Shown here: in pieces, positions 8,968 to 17,891 of the stretch
Numbering within the stretch: the first letter of the stretch is position 1
How the letters are laid out: each line of letters begins with the position of its first letter
NCBI RefSeq assembly: GCF_003268475.1
Contig: NZ_MCIF01000002.1
Coordinates: 2,839,382 to 2,903,381 of the forward strand
DNA length: 64,000 nucleotides
Source: Thermogemmatispora tikiterensis
GTDB taxonomy: Bacteria > Chloroflexota > Ktedonobacteria > Ktedonobacterales > Ktedonobacteraceae
Reading direction: 5' to 3'
Position numbers and translations under genes: made by a program
The notes under the pieces: generated by a model
What the model was told of the DNA's origin: nothing
The model's database searches: none
The model's input: the letters and a program-made list of their open reading frames with translations, nothing else

Positions 8968-10767
8968 TCATCGTCCTAACCTGGCTTGCAGGCGCTGTAA
9001 CATGGCCTGAGCCGCCTGATTGGTGGGCATAGCCCCAACAACATAGCGGCACTCACGCAGGGCATCACCGAGCTTGTTCTCCCGCTCATAGACCTGGCTC
9101 AGGAGAAAGCGCGTCTGATGATCAGCGGGATTAATAATCAGGACCTGCACAAAGCTCCGCTCCGCTAGCGATAGCTGATTGAGTCGCCAGGCCAGCTGGC
9201 CAATCTCATAGTGCAAAGCAGCGAGCAGAGTTGGAACTTTGGGTGTCAGTCGCAGAGCCTCTTGAAACTCTCGTAGGGCGGGCTCCAGCTGATTCAGTCG
9301 TTCGTAGCACTGCGCAAGGCGCTGATGGGCTTCGAAATCGTTGGGATTCAGACGCAGAGACTGAGTGTAGGCCGTAATGGCATCGCCAGGGCGCATGAGA
9401 ATAAAATGGTAGACATCGCCCACTAGCTTATGCGTCTCAGCATCATTGGGATTGAGCTGGACAGAACGGTTGTAGGCTTGAATGGCCCGCTGGGGATCAG
9501 GCGGCTGGCGACGCGCGAAAACCTGCCCAAAGATCTTATGGACCAGGGCATTGTCTGGCTCCAGAGCATAAGCCTGCTGGACAGCAGCATAAGCTGCCTC
9601 GATGCGCCCGGCCTGCAGCTGGGCTTGCGCCGTGAGAATGAATTGCCCGGCTGGGCCGGTGGTACCACCGACTGGCAGAGCTACCTGCCGCGGCGTTGCA
9701 GGCGAGGCTGCTACTGTTGGCGGCACGCTGCTCGCCAACGGAGGCACAACCTTGATCGGCGGCAGGCTCAAAATCGCCCGTTCCATCTCCGCAGCGCTCG
9801 ACCAGCGCTGCTCTACATTAGGCGAAAGCGCCTTCATGATGACTTGCTCGAACTCGGGCGAGACATCGGGACGCAAGCTTCTCAGCGGTGGGAACGAGAA
9901 GATCGTCGGCCTATTGTTGGCCGCATCGTGATGCGTCAGGAGACGATGCAACGTTGCCCCCAACGCATAAATGTCGCTGCGTGGTTCTGGCATCCCATGC
10001 AGCTGCTCCGGCGGCGCATAGCCAATGGTCATAATGATCGTGGCCTGGCGCTGCGACTGGAAGGTACGCGCAATCCCAAAGTCTATCAGCTTGATCTCAT
10101 CGCGGTCCGTGACCATGACGTTCGAAGGCTTCAGGTCACGGAAGATAATCGGCGGATTTTGGCGATGCAGGTAGCTCAAAACATTGCAGATCTGCTGCGC
10201 CCAGCTCCTGGCACGCGCCTCGGGCACACCCCGCGCCCCGTTGACTCCTACGACATTCCCCTCCTCCTCCAGCACTTTGGCCAGCGTGCGCCCCTCGATG
10301 AAGTCCATCACCAGATAATGGCGCCCCTCTTCCACAAAGAAGTCGCGTACGCGCGGGATACAGGGATGATTCAAATCAAGCAACAGGGTTGCCTCTCGTT
10401 TGAACCACTCGACCGCCTGGCTCCGCTCCACCTCGCTCTGAAAATCGTCCAGCATTTCTTTGACTGCACAGGGACGTTCAAAGCGCAGATCGATCGCGCG
10501 ATACACAGCTCCCATACCGCCCGCCGCCACCAGGTGCTCAATTTTATAGCGTCCATTCGACAGCAAGACCCCAGGGCTGAGGCGCATGACCCCAGCCCCC
10601 GCTGCCTGTGATCCGACACTCGCCGGCGTCACACTACCCGCTCCAACCGCCGCTGGAGCCTCCGGCGGCGGAGGCAACCGGGGCCCGCTCTCGCCTTGCC
10701 AACTTGAAGGTGTTGCTGCATTCCCGGCAGACACGACTTCTCTGGGATCAGAGTGATTGCTAGCCAT
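8968..10767 (-). CDS. Serine/threonine protein kinase with C-terminal TPR repeats
   Basis: 599 aa, soluble. A Hanks-type kinase domain spans roughly residues 70-340: glycine loop AAGGMGAVY, catalytic Lys in CAVKEML, FRDLKPSN (Phe replaces the usual His of HRD), DFGIAR and the activation segment ending in APPEQ. After a Pro/Ala linker, about five TPR units follow (residues ~375-590, recognisable as repeats such as PNDAETHKLVGDVY and PNDFEAHQRLAQCYERL). No TM segment is seen, unlike PknB-type kinases. It lies immediately before the receptor-like PP2C gene, so a kinase/phosphatase pair acting on the same substrates is likely. Confidence 0.93.
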   Translation of the reverse strand: MASNHSDPREVVSAGNAATPSSWQGESGPRLPPPPEAPAAVGAGSVTPASVGSQAAGAGVMRLSPGVLLSNGRYKIEHLVAAGGMGAVYRAIDLRFERPCAVKEMLDDFQSEVERSQAVEWFKREATLLLDLNHPCIPRVRDFFVEEGRHYLVMDFIEGRTLAKVLEEEGNVVGVNGARGVPEARARSWAQQICNVLSYLHRQNPPIIFRDLKPSNVMVTDRDEIKLIDFGIARTFQSQRQATIIMTIGYAPPEQLHGMPEPRSDIYALGATLHRLLTHHDAANNRPTIFSFPPLRSLRPDVSPEFEQVIMKALSPNVEQRWSSAAEMERAILSLPPIKVVPPLASSVPPTVAASPATPRQVALPVGGTTGPAGQFILTAQAQLQAGRIEAAYAAVQQAYALEPDNALVHKIFGQVFARRQPPDPQRAIQAYNRSVQLNPNDAETHKLVGDVYHFILMRPGDAITAYTQSLRLNPNDFEAHQRLAQCYERLNQLEPALREFQEALRLTPKVPTLLAALHYEIGQLAWRLNQLSLAERSFVQVLIINPADHQTRFLLSQVYERENKLGDALRECRYVVGAMPTNQAAQAMLQRLQARLGR

Positions 10768-10980
10768 CTTTCCTTACACCGCTTCTTGATGCAGCCCTGA
10801 ATTCTCCTCAGAGGCTCGTCCCTGGCCCTTTCTCTTTCACAGCGACGTCCTCATGCGTCCTCATACCCGCTCTCCCACTTACCGCACCGTTCTCCCACCT
10901 TTGTGATGCCTGCTATCTTATCTTCCGGGCTTGCTCCCTCCCTGGACCCGCTTCTCTCTCCTTAGCCTGCCAGCTCTGGC

Positions 10981-10998
10981 TTCCTGGTTTTCCAGGAA
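10981..10998. repeat. Perfect inverted repeat in the kinase leader
   Basis: TTCCTGG-TTTT-CCAGGAA, a 7-bp perfect palindrome with a 4-base centre, lying between the proposed kinase promoter (11032-11059) and the kinase start at 10767. It has no T-run on the minus strand, so it is better read as an operator or leader hairpin than a terminator. It is the only other structure I see in the 413-bp gap 10768-11180. Confidence 0.4.
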
Positions 10999-11031
10999 AA
11001 ACGCTCGCTCGTTGCTCATGGTGCTGGGCGC

Positions 11032-11059
11032 ATTATAGCACATTTTCATTGAACAGGAA
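11032..11059 (-). promoter_or_regulatory. Possible promoter of the kinase/PP2C operon
   Basis: Minus strand: consensus -10 TATAAT (11032-11037) with TGTGC directly before it (extended -10), and a weak -35 TTCCTG at 16 bp. It leaves a leader of about 260 bases before the kinase ATG. Confidence 0.5.
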
Positions 11060-11180
11060 GTGAGCTATTGTACTATCTCGAAATGAACCCAGCGCAATTC
11101 AGCCTCTCCATGGCACGGCAGGCCCCCAGGTCCCCCCACACGAGGCAGGCTGAGCTATCCGCCGCTCTGGAGACTGCACC

Positions 11181-12512
11181 TTACTCCCCCGCTTCTGGCC
11201 ACGTCGCCAGCGGACGCTCGCTCACAGCTGCCGCATGGGCAGGAAATCCCTCAAACTCTGCCAGCGTCCGTGTTGTCTCTTCTAACGCATGATACCCCGT
11301 TGTTGTCACATAGGCCACGCCGGTGCGCTTTAGAAAATCGTGAACCGAGGTTGCCGAGAAGGTGTGAGCGAAACCGCCGGTTGGCAGAATGGCGTTGGTT
11401 CCTATGCAATAGTTGCCGAGACAGATAGGAGTAGCAGGCCCTAAGAGAATCTCGCCGGCATTGCGCAGCTGTGTTAGCAGGGCGAATGGCTCACGTACCT
11501 GAACCTCCAGATGCTCGGGGGCATACTCGTTGACAAAGGCCACAGCTTCTTCCATATCGCGCGTCAGGATGATCCCCCCTGTTCCTTTCTCTTCCTCCAG
11601 GACAGCGCGGCAAAAGGCCCGCCGCCACTCAGGCAGAGCAGCGATTTTGGCCGGCAAAAGCTGCCTGACTGCCTCTGCCAGGGTCCGAGCGGGTGTGACC
11701 AGCAGGCTGGAGGAATCGGGGCCATGCTCAGCCTCAATCAAAAGATCGCGGGCGACCAGCTCTGGATCGGCACTGTCGTCAGCCAGGAGAATGGCTTCAC
11801 TTGGTCCAGCAGGTAGCCCAACGTCGACAACACCGTAGAGCAGCCGCTTAGCGGCTGCGACATAACCACTGCCAGGCCCTGTAATCTTATGCACCCGCGG
11901 GATGGTCTCGGTGCCATAAGCGAGTGCTGCAATGGCCTGTGCTCCACCAACGCGATAGATCTCGTGGACACCGCAGAGATCGGCGGCCACCAGAGAGGCT
12001 GCATCGATCTCCCCACTCGGACCAGGCGGCGTACAGACAACGATCCGCGCGACGCCGGCAATGCTGGCAGGGGCGGCCAGCATGTACATGACGGAAGGGA
12101 AAGCCCCTTTGCCGCGCGGCACATAGAGGCCCACACTGCTGATCGGCGTCACCAGCTCGCCGGCCATGACCCCCGGCATCACCTGGGTATACCACTGCTC
12201 ATGGGGCAATTGCCGCTGATGAAAGACCTTGACATTGCGAATGGCCTGTTCAAGCGCCGCGCGCATACGGCTATCGAGTTGACGATGAGCACGCTCAATC
12301 TCCTCGGCGCCCACACGCAGGCGCTCCGCGCTCAGCTCGACACCATCAAAGCGCGCTGTATACTCCAGAAGAGCGGCATCGCCACGCGTACGCACGTCCT
12401 CTACGATGGGGCGCACGCGTTCCATTACTTCTTCTATGCGCAGCTCGGCCCGGCGCAATAGACGCCGGCGCTGGGCTGCATCCATTGTCGCCAGCTCATA
12501 AAAATGCACCAT
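11181..12512 (-). CDS. hisD: Histidinol dehydrogenase
   Basis: Catalyses the last two oxidations of histidine biosynthesis, L-histidinol to L-histidine, using NAD and zinc. The 443-aa protein has normal length and all family landmarks: YVPRGKGAFPSVMYMLAAPA, RVGGAQAIAALAYGTETIPRV, KITGPGSGYVAAAKR, DVGLPAGPSEAILLADD, and the metal and active-site segment EAEHGPDSSSLLV, then NEYAPEHLEVQV and the C-terminal GTNAILPTGGFAHTFS. No other his genes are beside it; it follows an MFS gene on the same strand by ~96 bp. An isolated hisD is common in bacteria with dispersed his genes. Confidence 0.97.
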   Translation of the reverse strand: MVHFYELATMDAAQRRRLLRRAELRIEEVMERVRPIVEDVRTRGDAALLEYTARFDGVELSAERLRVGAEEIERAHRQLDSRMRAALEQAIRNVKVFHQRQLPHEQWYTQVMPGVMAGELVTPISSVGLYVPRGKGAFPSVMYMLAAPASIAGVARIVVCTPPGPSGEIDAASLVAADLCGVHEIYRVGGAQAIAALAYGTETIPRVHKITGPGSGYVAAAKRLLYGVVDVGLPAGPSEAILLADDSADPELVARDLLIEAEHGPDSSSLLVTPARTLAEAVRQLLPAKIAALPEWRRAFCRAVLEEEKGTGGIILTRDMEEAVAFVNEYAPEHLEVQVREPFALLTQLRNAGEILLGPATPICLGNYCIGTNAILPTGGFAHTFSATSVHDFLKRTGVAYVTTTGYHALEETTRTLAEFEGFPAHAAAVSERPLATWPEAGE

Positions 12513-12608
12513 TACCTACCAGACTCCCACGAAAAGATTCCGTTTTCTGTTTGCTGTTGATCTCCTCACGACATTCGTCCTTTGCTTGATTGACAAGCCC
12601 CCGTCGGT

Positions 12609-14378
12609 TCAAGCCATCGCCGCCCCCGACCTTCGCACCTGAGCAAGAGCGTCGGCGCGCTGCGCGGCAGCAACATCGCTCTTCATCCAGCGTGCGCCGA
12701 AGATCCCAACCAGCCCAGCCAGCACCAACATTGGCACACAAGTCACCAACAACGCCAGGCGCAGGTCCTGACCGGCCAGATCGTGGGCAAAATGGCCGCC
12801 ATGCGTCGGGTCGAAATGCTGAGCCAGAACTCCAATCAGCGACGGCGCAAAGGCGTCGCCCAGCAAGTGAGCCAGAAGCAACGTCAGAGCAACCGCTGAA
12901 GCGCGCAGCGCCGAGGGCACAGTGTCCTGAATGGCTGCCGTGCAGGGTCCATTATAAAGCAAGATGAGCATAGCCGTGATAAAGAAAAAGATCATAAAGG
13001 CGGTAGTACTATGAACCGTTACCGCCAGGGCGAAGCTCGGAGCACAGAGCAAAAAGCCAATCCCGCAGACAAGAATGCGCGCCCCCGGATGGAAGGTATT
13101 CAGAATATCTGCCAGATAGCCACCGATGATCATCCCCGCAATTCCGGCGACGACTACCACTACGCCCGAGAGCGTCGCCGCCTGCCCCACTGTTAGCCCC
13201 AGGGCATCCTTCTGATGCAGATAGACTGGCAAAAAGGTGACGCTTGCTCCCTGAGCATAGAAAGCAAAGATCTGGACAAGCGTCAGAACGACCAGACTGC
13301 GAATACGCAGCAGAGAAGTGAGCGCAGTGAAGTCCTGCCGGAGCTGCCGCCAGGAAAAAGACAGTCGCTGCCCTTCATCAGCAGGAGATGAGGGAGCAGT
13401 GAGCGCCCCCTCTGCAAGAGGCTTGATTTCTTGCTCTCCGATTTCAGCGTCTGTCTCCTGGGTTTGGACAATCCTGGCCTGCCAGCGCCTCACCAGCAAG
13501 AGGCCGCCAATGGCCAGCAAGGCAATCACCCCCACCAGCACAAGCCCGATGGCGATAAAGACCAGGGTCACGTCCCAGTTCTTAAGTACCAGGCCGCAGA
13601 CTGCCCCCCCTACGATGAAGCCTCCTAACAGAGAGACCAGCGCGCTGATCACCGACTTCAGATGCGCCCGCACAAGATCAGTGCTTGATCTTCCTTCCTT
13701 CAGCTCTTGGTGTGCGCCGACTTGCCCCTCCTCCATCTCTTCCTGCTCATCAGCCTCGTTGCGGCGCGGCTCGCGCAGGCGCCAAGTCAGTAAGGCCAGC
13801 ACGAGGCCTGGAACTCCCGAAATAAGAAAAGCCAACCGCCAGCTCCCTTTCCCCAATCCGGCAATGAAGCCACCGAGGATGAAACCTACCATCAATCCAA
13901 TCAGCGTGCCTGCCCCCCAGCGACTCATGATCTGTGCTCGCTTCTTACGACTATAGTAGTCGCTCAGCAAAGCTGTGCCCGCTGGATAGTAGCCGGCCTC
14001 GCCGACGCCCAGGACCATGCGAGACAGGAAGAGGGCAATAAAGTTACTGGCCAGGGCAGTAAAGGCCGTGGCAAGACTCCAAATAGTCACGCAGAGCGCC
14101 ACCACATTCTTACGCCGCGTGCGATCAGCCCAGACACCGAAAGGCAGCGTCCCCAGTGAGTAGACGATAAGAAAGGCCGAGGCAATGTAGCCAAGCTGGT
14201 CAAGGCCTAGTCCCAACTCCTGGCCAATGATAGGGGAGGCTCCTGTGAAGACATAACGATCCATATAATTGAGGAAATTAATGGAGAACATGATCGCGAA
14301 GACATAGGTCGCATAGCCCGAGGTACGCCCTCTGGAGGCTCCCAGGTCGGCACTGACTGAGGGAGCAAATAGTTTCAT
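12609..14378 (-). CDS. MFS transporter with an enlarged central insert
   Basis: 589 aa from the ATG at 14378, which has AGGAGG seven bases upstream; upstream in-frame ATGs run into recO and are unlikely. The N-terminal half shows LNYMDRYVFT and the MFS motif ADRTRRK in the TM2-TM3 loop, resembling sphingosine/spinster-like and hexuronate-type MFS proteins. After TM6 there is an acidic linker, then two extra hydrophobic segments, then a second charged linker, before the C-terminal six helices. That gives about 14 helices rather than 12. Substrate unknown. Neighbours recO and hisD give no hint. Confidence 0.85.
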   Translation of the reverse strand: MKLFAPSVSADLGASRGRTSGYATYVFAIMFSINFLNYMDRYVFTGASPIIGQELGLGLDQLGYIASAFLIVYSLGTLPFGVWADRTRRKNVVALCVTIWSLATAFTALASNFIALFLSRMVLGVGEAGYYPAGTALLSDYYSRKKRAQIMSRWGAGTLIGLMVGFILGGFIAGLGKGSWRLAFLISGVPGLVLALLTWRLREPRRNEADEQEEMEEGQVGAHQELKEGRSSTDLVRAHLKSVISALVSLLGGFIVGGAVCGLVLKNWDVTLVFIAIGLVLVGVIALLAIGGLLLVRRWQARIVQTQETDAEIGEQEIKPLAEGALTAPSSPADEGQRLSFSWRQLRQDFTALTSLLRIRSLVVLTLVQIFAFYAQGASVTFLPVYLHQKDALGLTVGQAATLSGVVVVVAGIAGMIIGGYLADILNTFHPGARILVCGIGFLLCAPSFALAVTVHSTTAFMIFFFITAMLILLYNGPCTAAIQDTVPSALRASAVALTLLLAHLLGDAFAPSLIGVLAQHFDPTHGGHFAHDLAGQDLRLALLVTCVPMLVLAGLVGIFGARWMKSDVAAAQRADALAQVRRSGAAMA

Positions 14379-14454
14379 GGAAAACCTCCTCGCAGGGAGA
14401 TAGGCAGAGAAGCCGAACGATAACCGCAAAGGGACTGACCTGAGCACCACTCTA

Positions 14455-15303
14455 TCACAGATTCTGGGCGGAGGGAAGGGCGGGACTATCAAGATTTCGC
14501 TCCAGGCGCAGCATTTCAAGAAAACTCCAGGTTTTCAAGTCGCGTTCCAGATGAAAGCGGAGGAGATCATGCATCACCCGCTCAATCTCCAACAGCAGCG
14601 AAGCACTGAGACGCCAATGAGGAACGGCCTGCCACTCGCTGCGCTGCAAGACGCGCAACACGTGCAGCGCTTTAACGGAGAGGGGACGACTCCAGAAACG
14701 TGAGCAGCGAGGACAAAGAGCGCCACCCAGCGAAGGAGAGAAGCCATTTGGCTCGGGACGCAACTCAGCAGCGCAATGGGCACAGGCGCGAAAAGCAGGC
14801 TCGTAGCCCACCTGGCTTAAGAGATGGATCTCGAAATAGCGCAACAGCAATTGCGAAAGCGTATGCAAAGGATCATTCGCCTGGTCAATCGACTCCCCTT
14901 GCGGAGAGCGAGCCGCATCGGCGTCGAGCGCACGCAGCATCTCTAGCATGAGAAAGTAGACCCCACTATGCTGCGTCTGCTCTTCAAGAAAACGGTCTAC
15001 AAGCTCAGCCAGGTAGAAACCGCAGGTCATGTGCCACTGACTCATGCGCAGATCGAGGAAGCTTTCGCGGCCCTCTGCCTGAGTCACAATATCCAGATCA
15101 CGCCCGAGAGCCAGTTGCAACTGACTATGGCAGAGGAGCTCTAGATGGCCAGCAAGCTTACTGGTCGGGCGACGCACTCCCTTGGCCACCACCTGGATTT
15201 TACCATGAGTTGGAGTCAGGAGAGTCACAATGCGGTCTGCCTCACCGAGGTTGATCCGCTTGAGGATAATCGCTCTTGTGGAGTAGCTACGCTGCTGCCG
15301 CAT
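14455..15303 (-). CDS. recO: DNA repair protein RecO
   Basis: RecO loads RecA on SSB-coated gaps together with RecR in recombinational repair. The 282-aa protein begins with the typical OB-fold start YSTRAIILKRINLGEADRIVTLLTP, followed by GKIQVVAKGVRR, and carries the zinc-finger pair CAHC...CPRC near residues 175-200. RBS AAGGA lies upstream of the ATG at 15303. The gene follows the tRNA-Cys terminator on the same strand; its own promoter is not obvious, so read-through from the tRNA promoter is possible. Confidence 0.92.
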   Translation of the reverse strand: MRQQRSYSTRAIILKRINLGEADRIVTLLTPTHGKIQVVAKGVRRPTSKLAGHLELLCHSQLQLALGRDLDIVTQAEGRESFLDLRMSQWHMTCGFYLAELVDRFLEEQTQHSGVYFLMLEMLRALDADAARSPQGESIDQANDPLHTLSQLLLRYFEIHLLSQVGYEPAFRACAHCAAELRPEPNGFSPSLGGALCPRCSRFWSRPLSVKALHVLRVLQRSEWQAVPHWRLSASLLLEIERVMHDLLRFHLERDLKTWSFLEMLRLERNLDSPALPSAQNL

Positions 15304-15323
15304 GCGCTGGAGTCCTTAGCAAT

Positions 15324-15352
15324 AAAAAAGACGTGATTATCTAGCATCACGC
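15324..15352 (-). terminator. Rho-independent terminator of the tRNA operon
   Basis: On the minus strand a short stem (GCGTGAT/ATCACGT, one G-U pair, 8-base loop) is followed by six Ts. It lies 23 bases past tRNA-Cys and just before recO. Confidence 0.75.
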
Positions 15353-15374
15353 CTTTCCATGAGAGAAGAGGAGG

Positions 15375-15445
15375 AGGCGACGAGCGGATTCGAACCGCTG
15401 ATCGGGCTTTTGCAGAGCCCTGCCTTACCACTTGGCCACGTCGCC
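15375..15445 (-). tRNA. tRNA-Cys (anticodon GCA)
   Basis: Read on the minus strand it folds as a cloverleaf: acceptor GGCGACG pairs with CGTCGCC, the anticodon loop CTGCAAA sits on a GGGCT/AGCCC stem, and the T-arm contains GGTTCGAATCC. Discriminator base U; CCA is not encoded. It is 71 nt and lies 5 bp after tRNA-Gly, so the two share a transcript. Confidence 0.96.
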
Positions 15446-15450
15446 GCACC

Positions 15451-15525
15451 TGGAGCGGGAGACGGGATTCGAACCCGCGACATCTTCCTTGGCAAGGAAG
15501 CGCTCTACCACTGAGCCACTCCCGC
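15451..15525 (-). tRNA. tRNA-Gly (anticodon GCC)
   Basis: Minus-strand cloverleaf with acceptor GCGGGAG/CTCCCGC, anticodon stem CTTCC/GGAAG around TTGCCAA, and T-arm GGGTTCGAATCCC. Discriminator U followed by an encoded CCA (15451-15453), unlike the neighbouring tRNA-Cys. Confidence 0.97.
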
Positions 15526-15563
15526 ATATCGGGTTAGAGGAAGTTCTCTAACCTTGTGCCATT

Positions 15564-15592
15564 AAGATAGCACATCTCTGGCGATTTGTCAA
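15564..15592 (-). promoter_or_regulatory. tRNA-Gly/tRNA-Cys promoter
   Basis: Minus strand: perfect -35 TTGACA (15587-15592), 17-bp spacer, -10 TATCTT (15564-15569) with TGC extension. Predicted start near 15557, about 30 bases before tRNA-Gly. Further upstream (15593-15859) there is a 7-bp inverted repeat GGAGCCA/TGGCTCC at 15657-15690, and nothing else I can support. Confidence 0.78.
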
Positions 15593-15859
15593 CGGGTTTT
15601 GGCCCGGATTCCAGAAATTTCTCAGCCGTCGCCGGAGAGGAGGCTAATTTGTCTCTGGAGCCAAGCCAGAGCTGCGCGCGAGGTGGCTCCAATGCACGGG
15701 TCAGCAGAGAGAGCGGAGAGGGCAGCATCATGACGGGTCCGCCACCACTGCCACTGGCAAAGACCGAGCGACGCTAGCGTATAAGCTCTGGCGAGGGATT
15801 AAGAGGAGGAAATAGAAGAAGAAGAGAGGAATAGGCCTGTCCACTGGCGTGAGCTAGTT

Positions 15860-16666
15860 TTAGCCAGTCTCGCCGGTCTGCTCCTCTTCATCCTCGTACT
15901 CGTACAGTATACTGGCAGCGGCCACCAGAGCCGCTGTTTCTGCGCGGAGAATGCGGGGGCCAAGTGAGACAACGAGAGCGCCACACTCACGAGCCAGGGC
16001 TACTTCCTCGGGGGCCAGTCCGCCTTCGGGTCCGATAAAGAGGGCCACGGTTAACGGCCCCCCCATGGCTAGAGTCTCGTGTAGCTGTCGCCGACGAGCG
16101 CGCAGGGCAGTGCGCAGACTGAGCCTTTTCTCCTGCTCCCACGGCATCACAATCAAAGCGTCAGCAGGTAGCTCGGCCAAAGCCTGGGAGAGACTGCGCA
16201 CGGGGAGCAATGCGGGGAGGCGGGTCCTGCCACATTGTTCTGCTGCCTCCTGTAGAATACGTTGCCAGCGCTGGGCTTTCGTCGCTCCTGGCTCCTCCTG
16301 TCCAATCTGCGATCGCTGGCAGCGCAATGGTACAAAAGCGCTGATACCCAGCTCTGTCCCTTTCTCCAGAATCCACTCGAAGCGGGCTGACTTCAGCAGT
16401 CCCTGATAGAGCACCAACCGGAGGCAGCCCTCGTTGCGGCCCTTACGCCGCTCGACGATTTCCACTTCGACGCCGGAGCGCCCAGTGTGCACAATCCTCG
16501 CTTCGATTTCGTCGCCGCTGTTATCAAGCAAGACCACATGCTCACCGGGGGTGAGTCGCAAGACATCACGAACCTGATGCGCTACGGCTGCGGGCAACAT
16601 CACCCTGTGTAACGAGGATCGACTGGTCTGGGCTAATAACTCAGGCGAGATAAAGAAACGGTGCAT
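15860..16666 (-). CDS. rsmE: 16S rRNA (uracil1498-N3)-methyltransferase
   Basis: RsmE methylates U1498 of 16S rRNA using SAM. The 268-aa protein starts with the PUA-like segment MHRFFISPE and ends with the SPOUT knot: the GPEGGLAPEEVALARECG loop binds SAM and SLGPRILRAETAALVAA follows, both diagnostic. The C-terminus ends in an acidic tail. It starts 14 bp after prmA, so prmA-rsmE form a two-gene operon, an arrangement common in bacteria. Confidence 0.95.
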   Translation of the reverse strand: MHRFFISPELLAQTSRSSLHRVMLPAAVAHQVRDVLRLTPGEHVVLLDNSGDEIEARIVHTGRSGVEVEIVERRKGRNEGCLRLVLYQGLLKSARFEWILEKGTELGISAFVPLRCQRSQIGQEEPGATKAQRWQRILQEAAEQCGRTRLPALLPVRSLSQALAELPADALIVMPWEQEKRLSLRTALRARRRQLHETLAMGGPLTVALFIGPEGGLAPEEVALARECGALVVSLGPRILRAETAALVAAASILYEYEDEEEQTGETG

Positions 16667-16680
16667 GGTCGCTCATCAGG

Positions 16681-17601
16681 CTAGGCTGGTTTGCGCATGA
16701 CGAAGAGCAGCCAGTCATCGGTTTGCACAGTAGCCATTGGACAAAGCCCAGCTGCTTTGAGAGCCTGCTCGACCTTCTCTCGATGTTCCTGCAGCACACC
16801 GCTGGCGAGCAGCAGTCCGCCAGGAGCCAGGACGGTAGCCATAAAGGGGGCCAGAGAGCAAATCACGCCAGCCAGAATGTTCACTACGAGCAAATGATAG
16901 CGACCGGTCAGAGCCAGGCTGCGCTCTTCATCGAGGGTTCCGTGAATCACTCGAATGCGCTCGCTGAGATGATTGCGCTCCGCATTTTCGCGGGCACTAG
17001 CCACAGCAACATCGCTAATATCGTAGGCATCGACCTCGTCCGCCCCCAAGAGGGCGGCGGCCAGGGCCAGGATACCCGAGCCAGTCCCCAGGTCGAGGAC
17101 GCGCATACCGGGTTGGACACGCCTCTCCAGCTCCTCCAGACACATTCTCGTGGTTGGATGCAGACCCGTGCCAAAGGCCATGCCGGGATCGAGCGTCATC
17201 ACAACCTCGCCCTCAGCTGGCGTGTACTCGCGCCACGAAGGGCAGATGACCAGACGACGGCCAATGTGCGTCACATGATAGGATTCCTTCCAGGCTGAGG
17301 CCCAGTCCTCTTCACGGATCAGGCGCGTCTCTAGCTCTCCAACAAGGCCAGCTCCGATACTGGCAAGATGCCACAGTCCCTCAGCAATGCGCTGCTGGGC
17401 CTCCTCCTCTCTGCCATCGACCGCCAGATAGGCATGAATCTTAACAGGATGGCCAGGGAGAATGCGATACTCCTGTCCGTCATCGAGCAATTCGATCGGC
17501 TCTTCGATGGCCACACCACCATGCGTATAGCGCATGAGGAGTTCACTGACGGATTCAACCGCCTCGGGGTGCGCCTGCACCGTTAATTCTATCCACTGCA
17601 T
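16681..17601 (-). CDS. prmA: Ribosomal protein L11 methyltransferase
   Basis: PrmA trimethylates ribosomal protein L11. The N-terminal domain (MQWIELTVQAHPEAVESVSELL) and the class I SAM-binding motif VLDLGTGSGILALAAALLGA are clear, preceded by DPGMAFGTGLHPTTRMCLE and followed by the catalytic-domain VVNILAGV. At 306 aa it has family length. First gene of the prmA-rsmE operon. Confidence 0.96.
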   Translation of the reverse strand: MQWIELTVQAHPEAVESVSELLMRYTHGGVAIEEPIELLDDGQEYRILPGHPVKIHAYLAVDGREEEAQQRIAEGLWHLASIGAGLVGELETRLIREEDWASAWKESYHVTHIGRRLVICPSWREYTPAEGEVVMTLDPGMAFGTGLHPTTRMCLEELERRVQPGMRVLDLGTGSGILALAAALLGADEVDAYDISDVAVASARENAERNHLSERIRVIHGTLDEERSLALTGRYHLLVVNILAGVICSLAPFMATVLAPGGLLLASGVLQEHREKVEQALKAAGLCPMATVQTDDWLLFVMRKPA

Positions 17602-17767
17602 CGCATCTCGATCCTCACCTTAAATCAGGTAATGCCCTTTCACTCTTATCCCAAGGGTCGCGCGATATTCTATTATGCCATCAGGAGAGCGCGCACGCAA
17701 CGCGCTTCCCCACCCGGGGCAGATCAGGAGGTCTGTGAGGGCCGCTGCTGCCCGGCCTGATCCACCT

Positions 17768-17883
17768 ATCCCTTGGGCTTGGCCTCCAAGGGATCAGCCA
17801 GCTCACAGCGAGTCTTCTTCCCCCTGCCCCTGCTGGCTGGTTCCCTCAGCCAGCAGGCAGCGCCGGGCGCGTTGGCAACGCGC
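17768..17883. repeat. Cluster of three perfect inverted repeats
   Basis: Three hairpins in ~115 bp between the mutase stop and prmA: 9-bp arms ATCCCTTGG/CCAAGGGAT (17768-17794), 10-bp arms CTGCTGGCTG/CAGCCAGCAG (17830-17856), and 8-bp arms GCGCGTTG/CAACGCGC with one central base (17867-17883). The last starts nine bases after the mutase stop on the minus strand. None has a T-run, so intrinsic termination is uncertain. Confidence 0.6.
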
Positions 17884-17891
17884 TCTCCTGG

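Noticed and set aside
9430..10611. 393-codon plus-strand frame
   Set aside because: Antisense to the kinase domain; no recognisable motif and no RBS.
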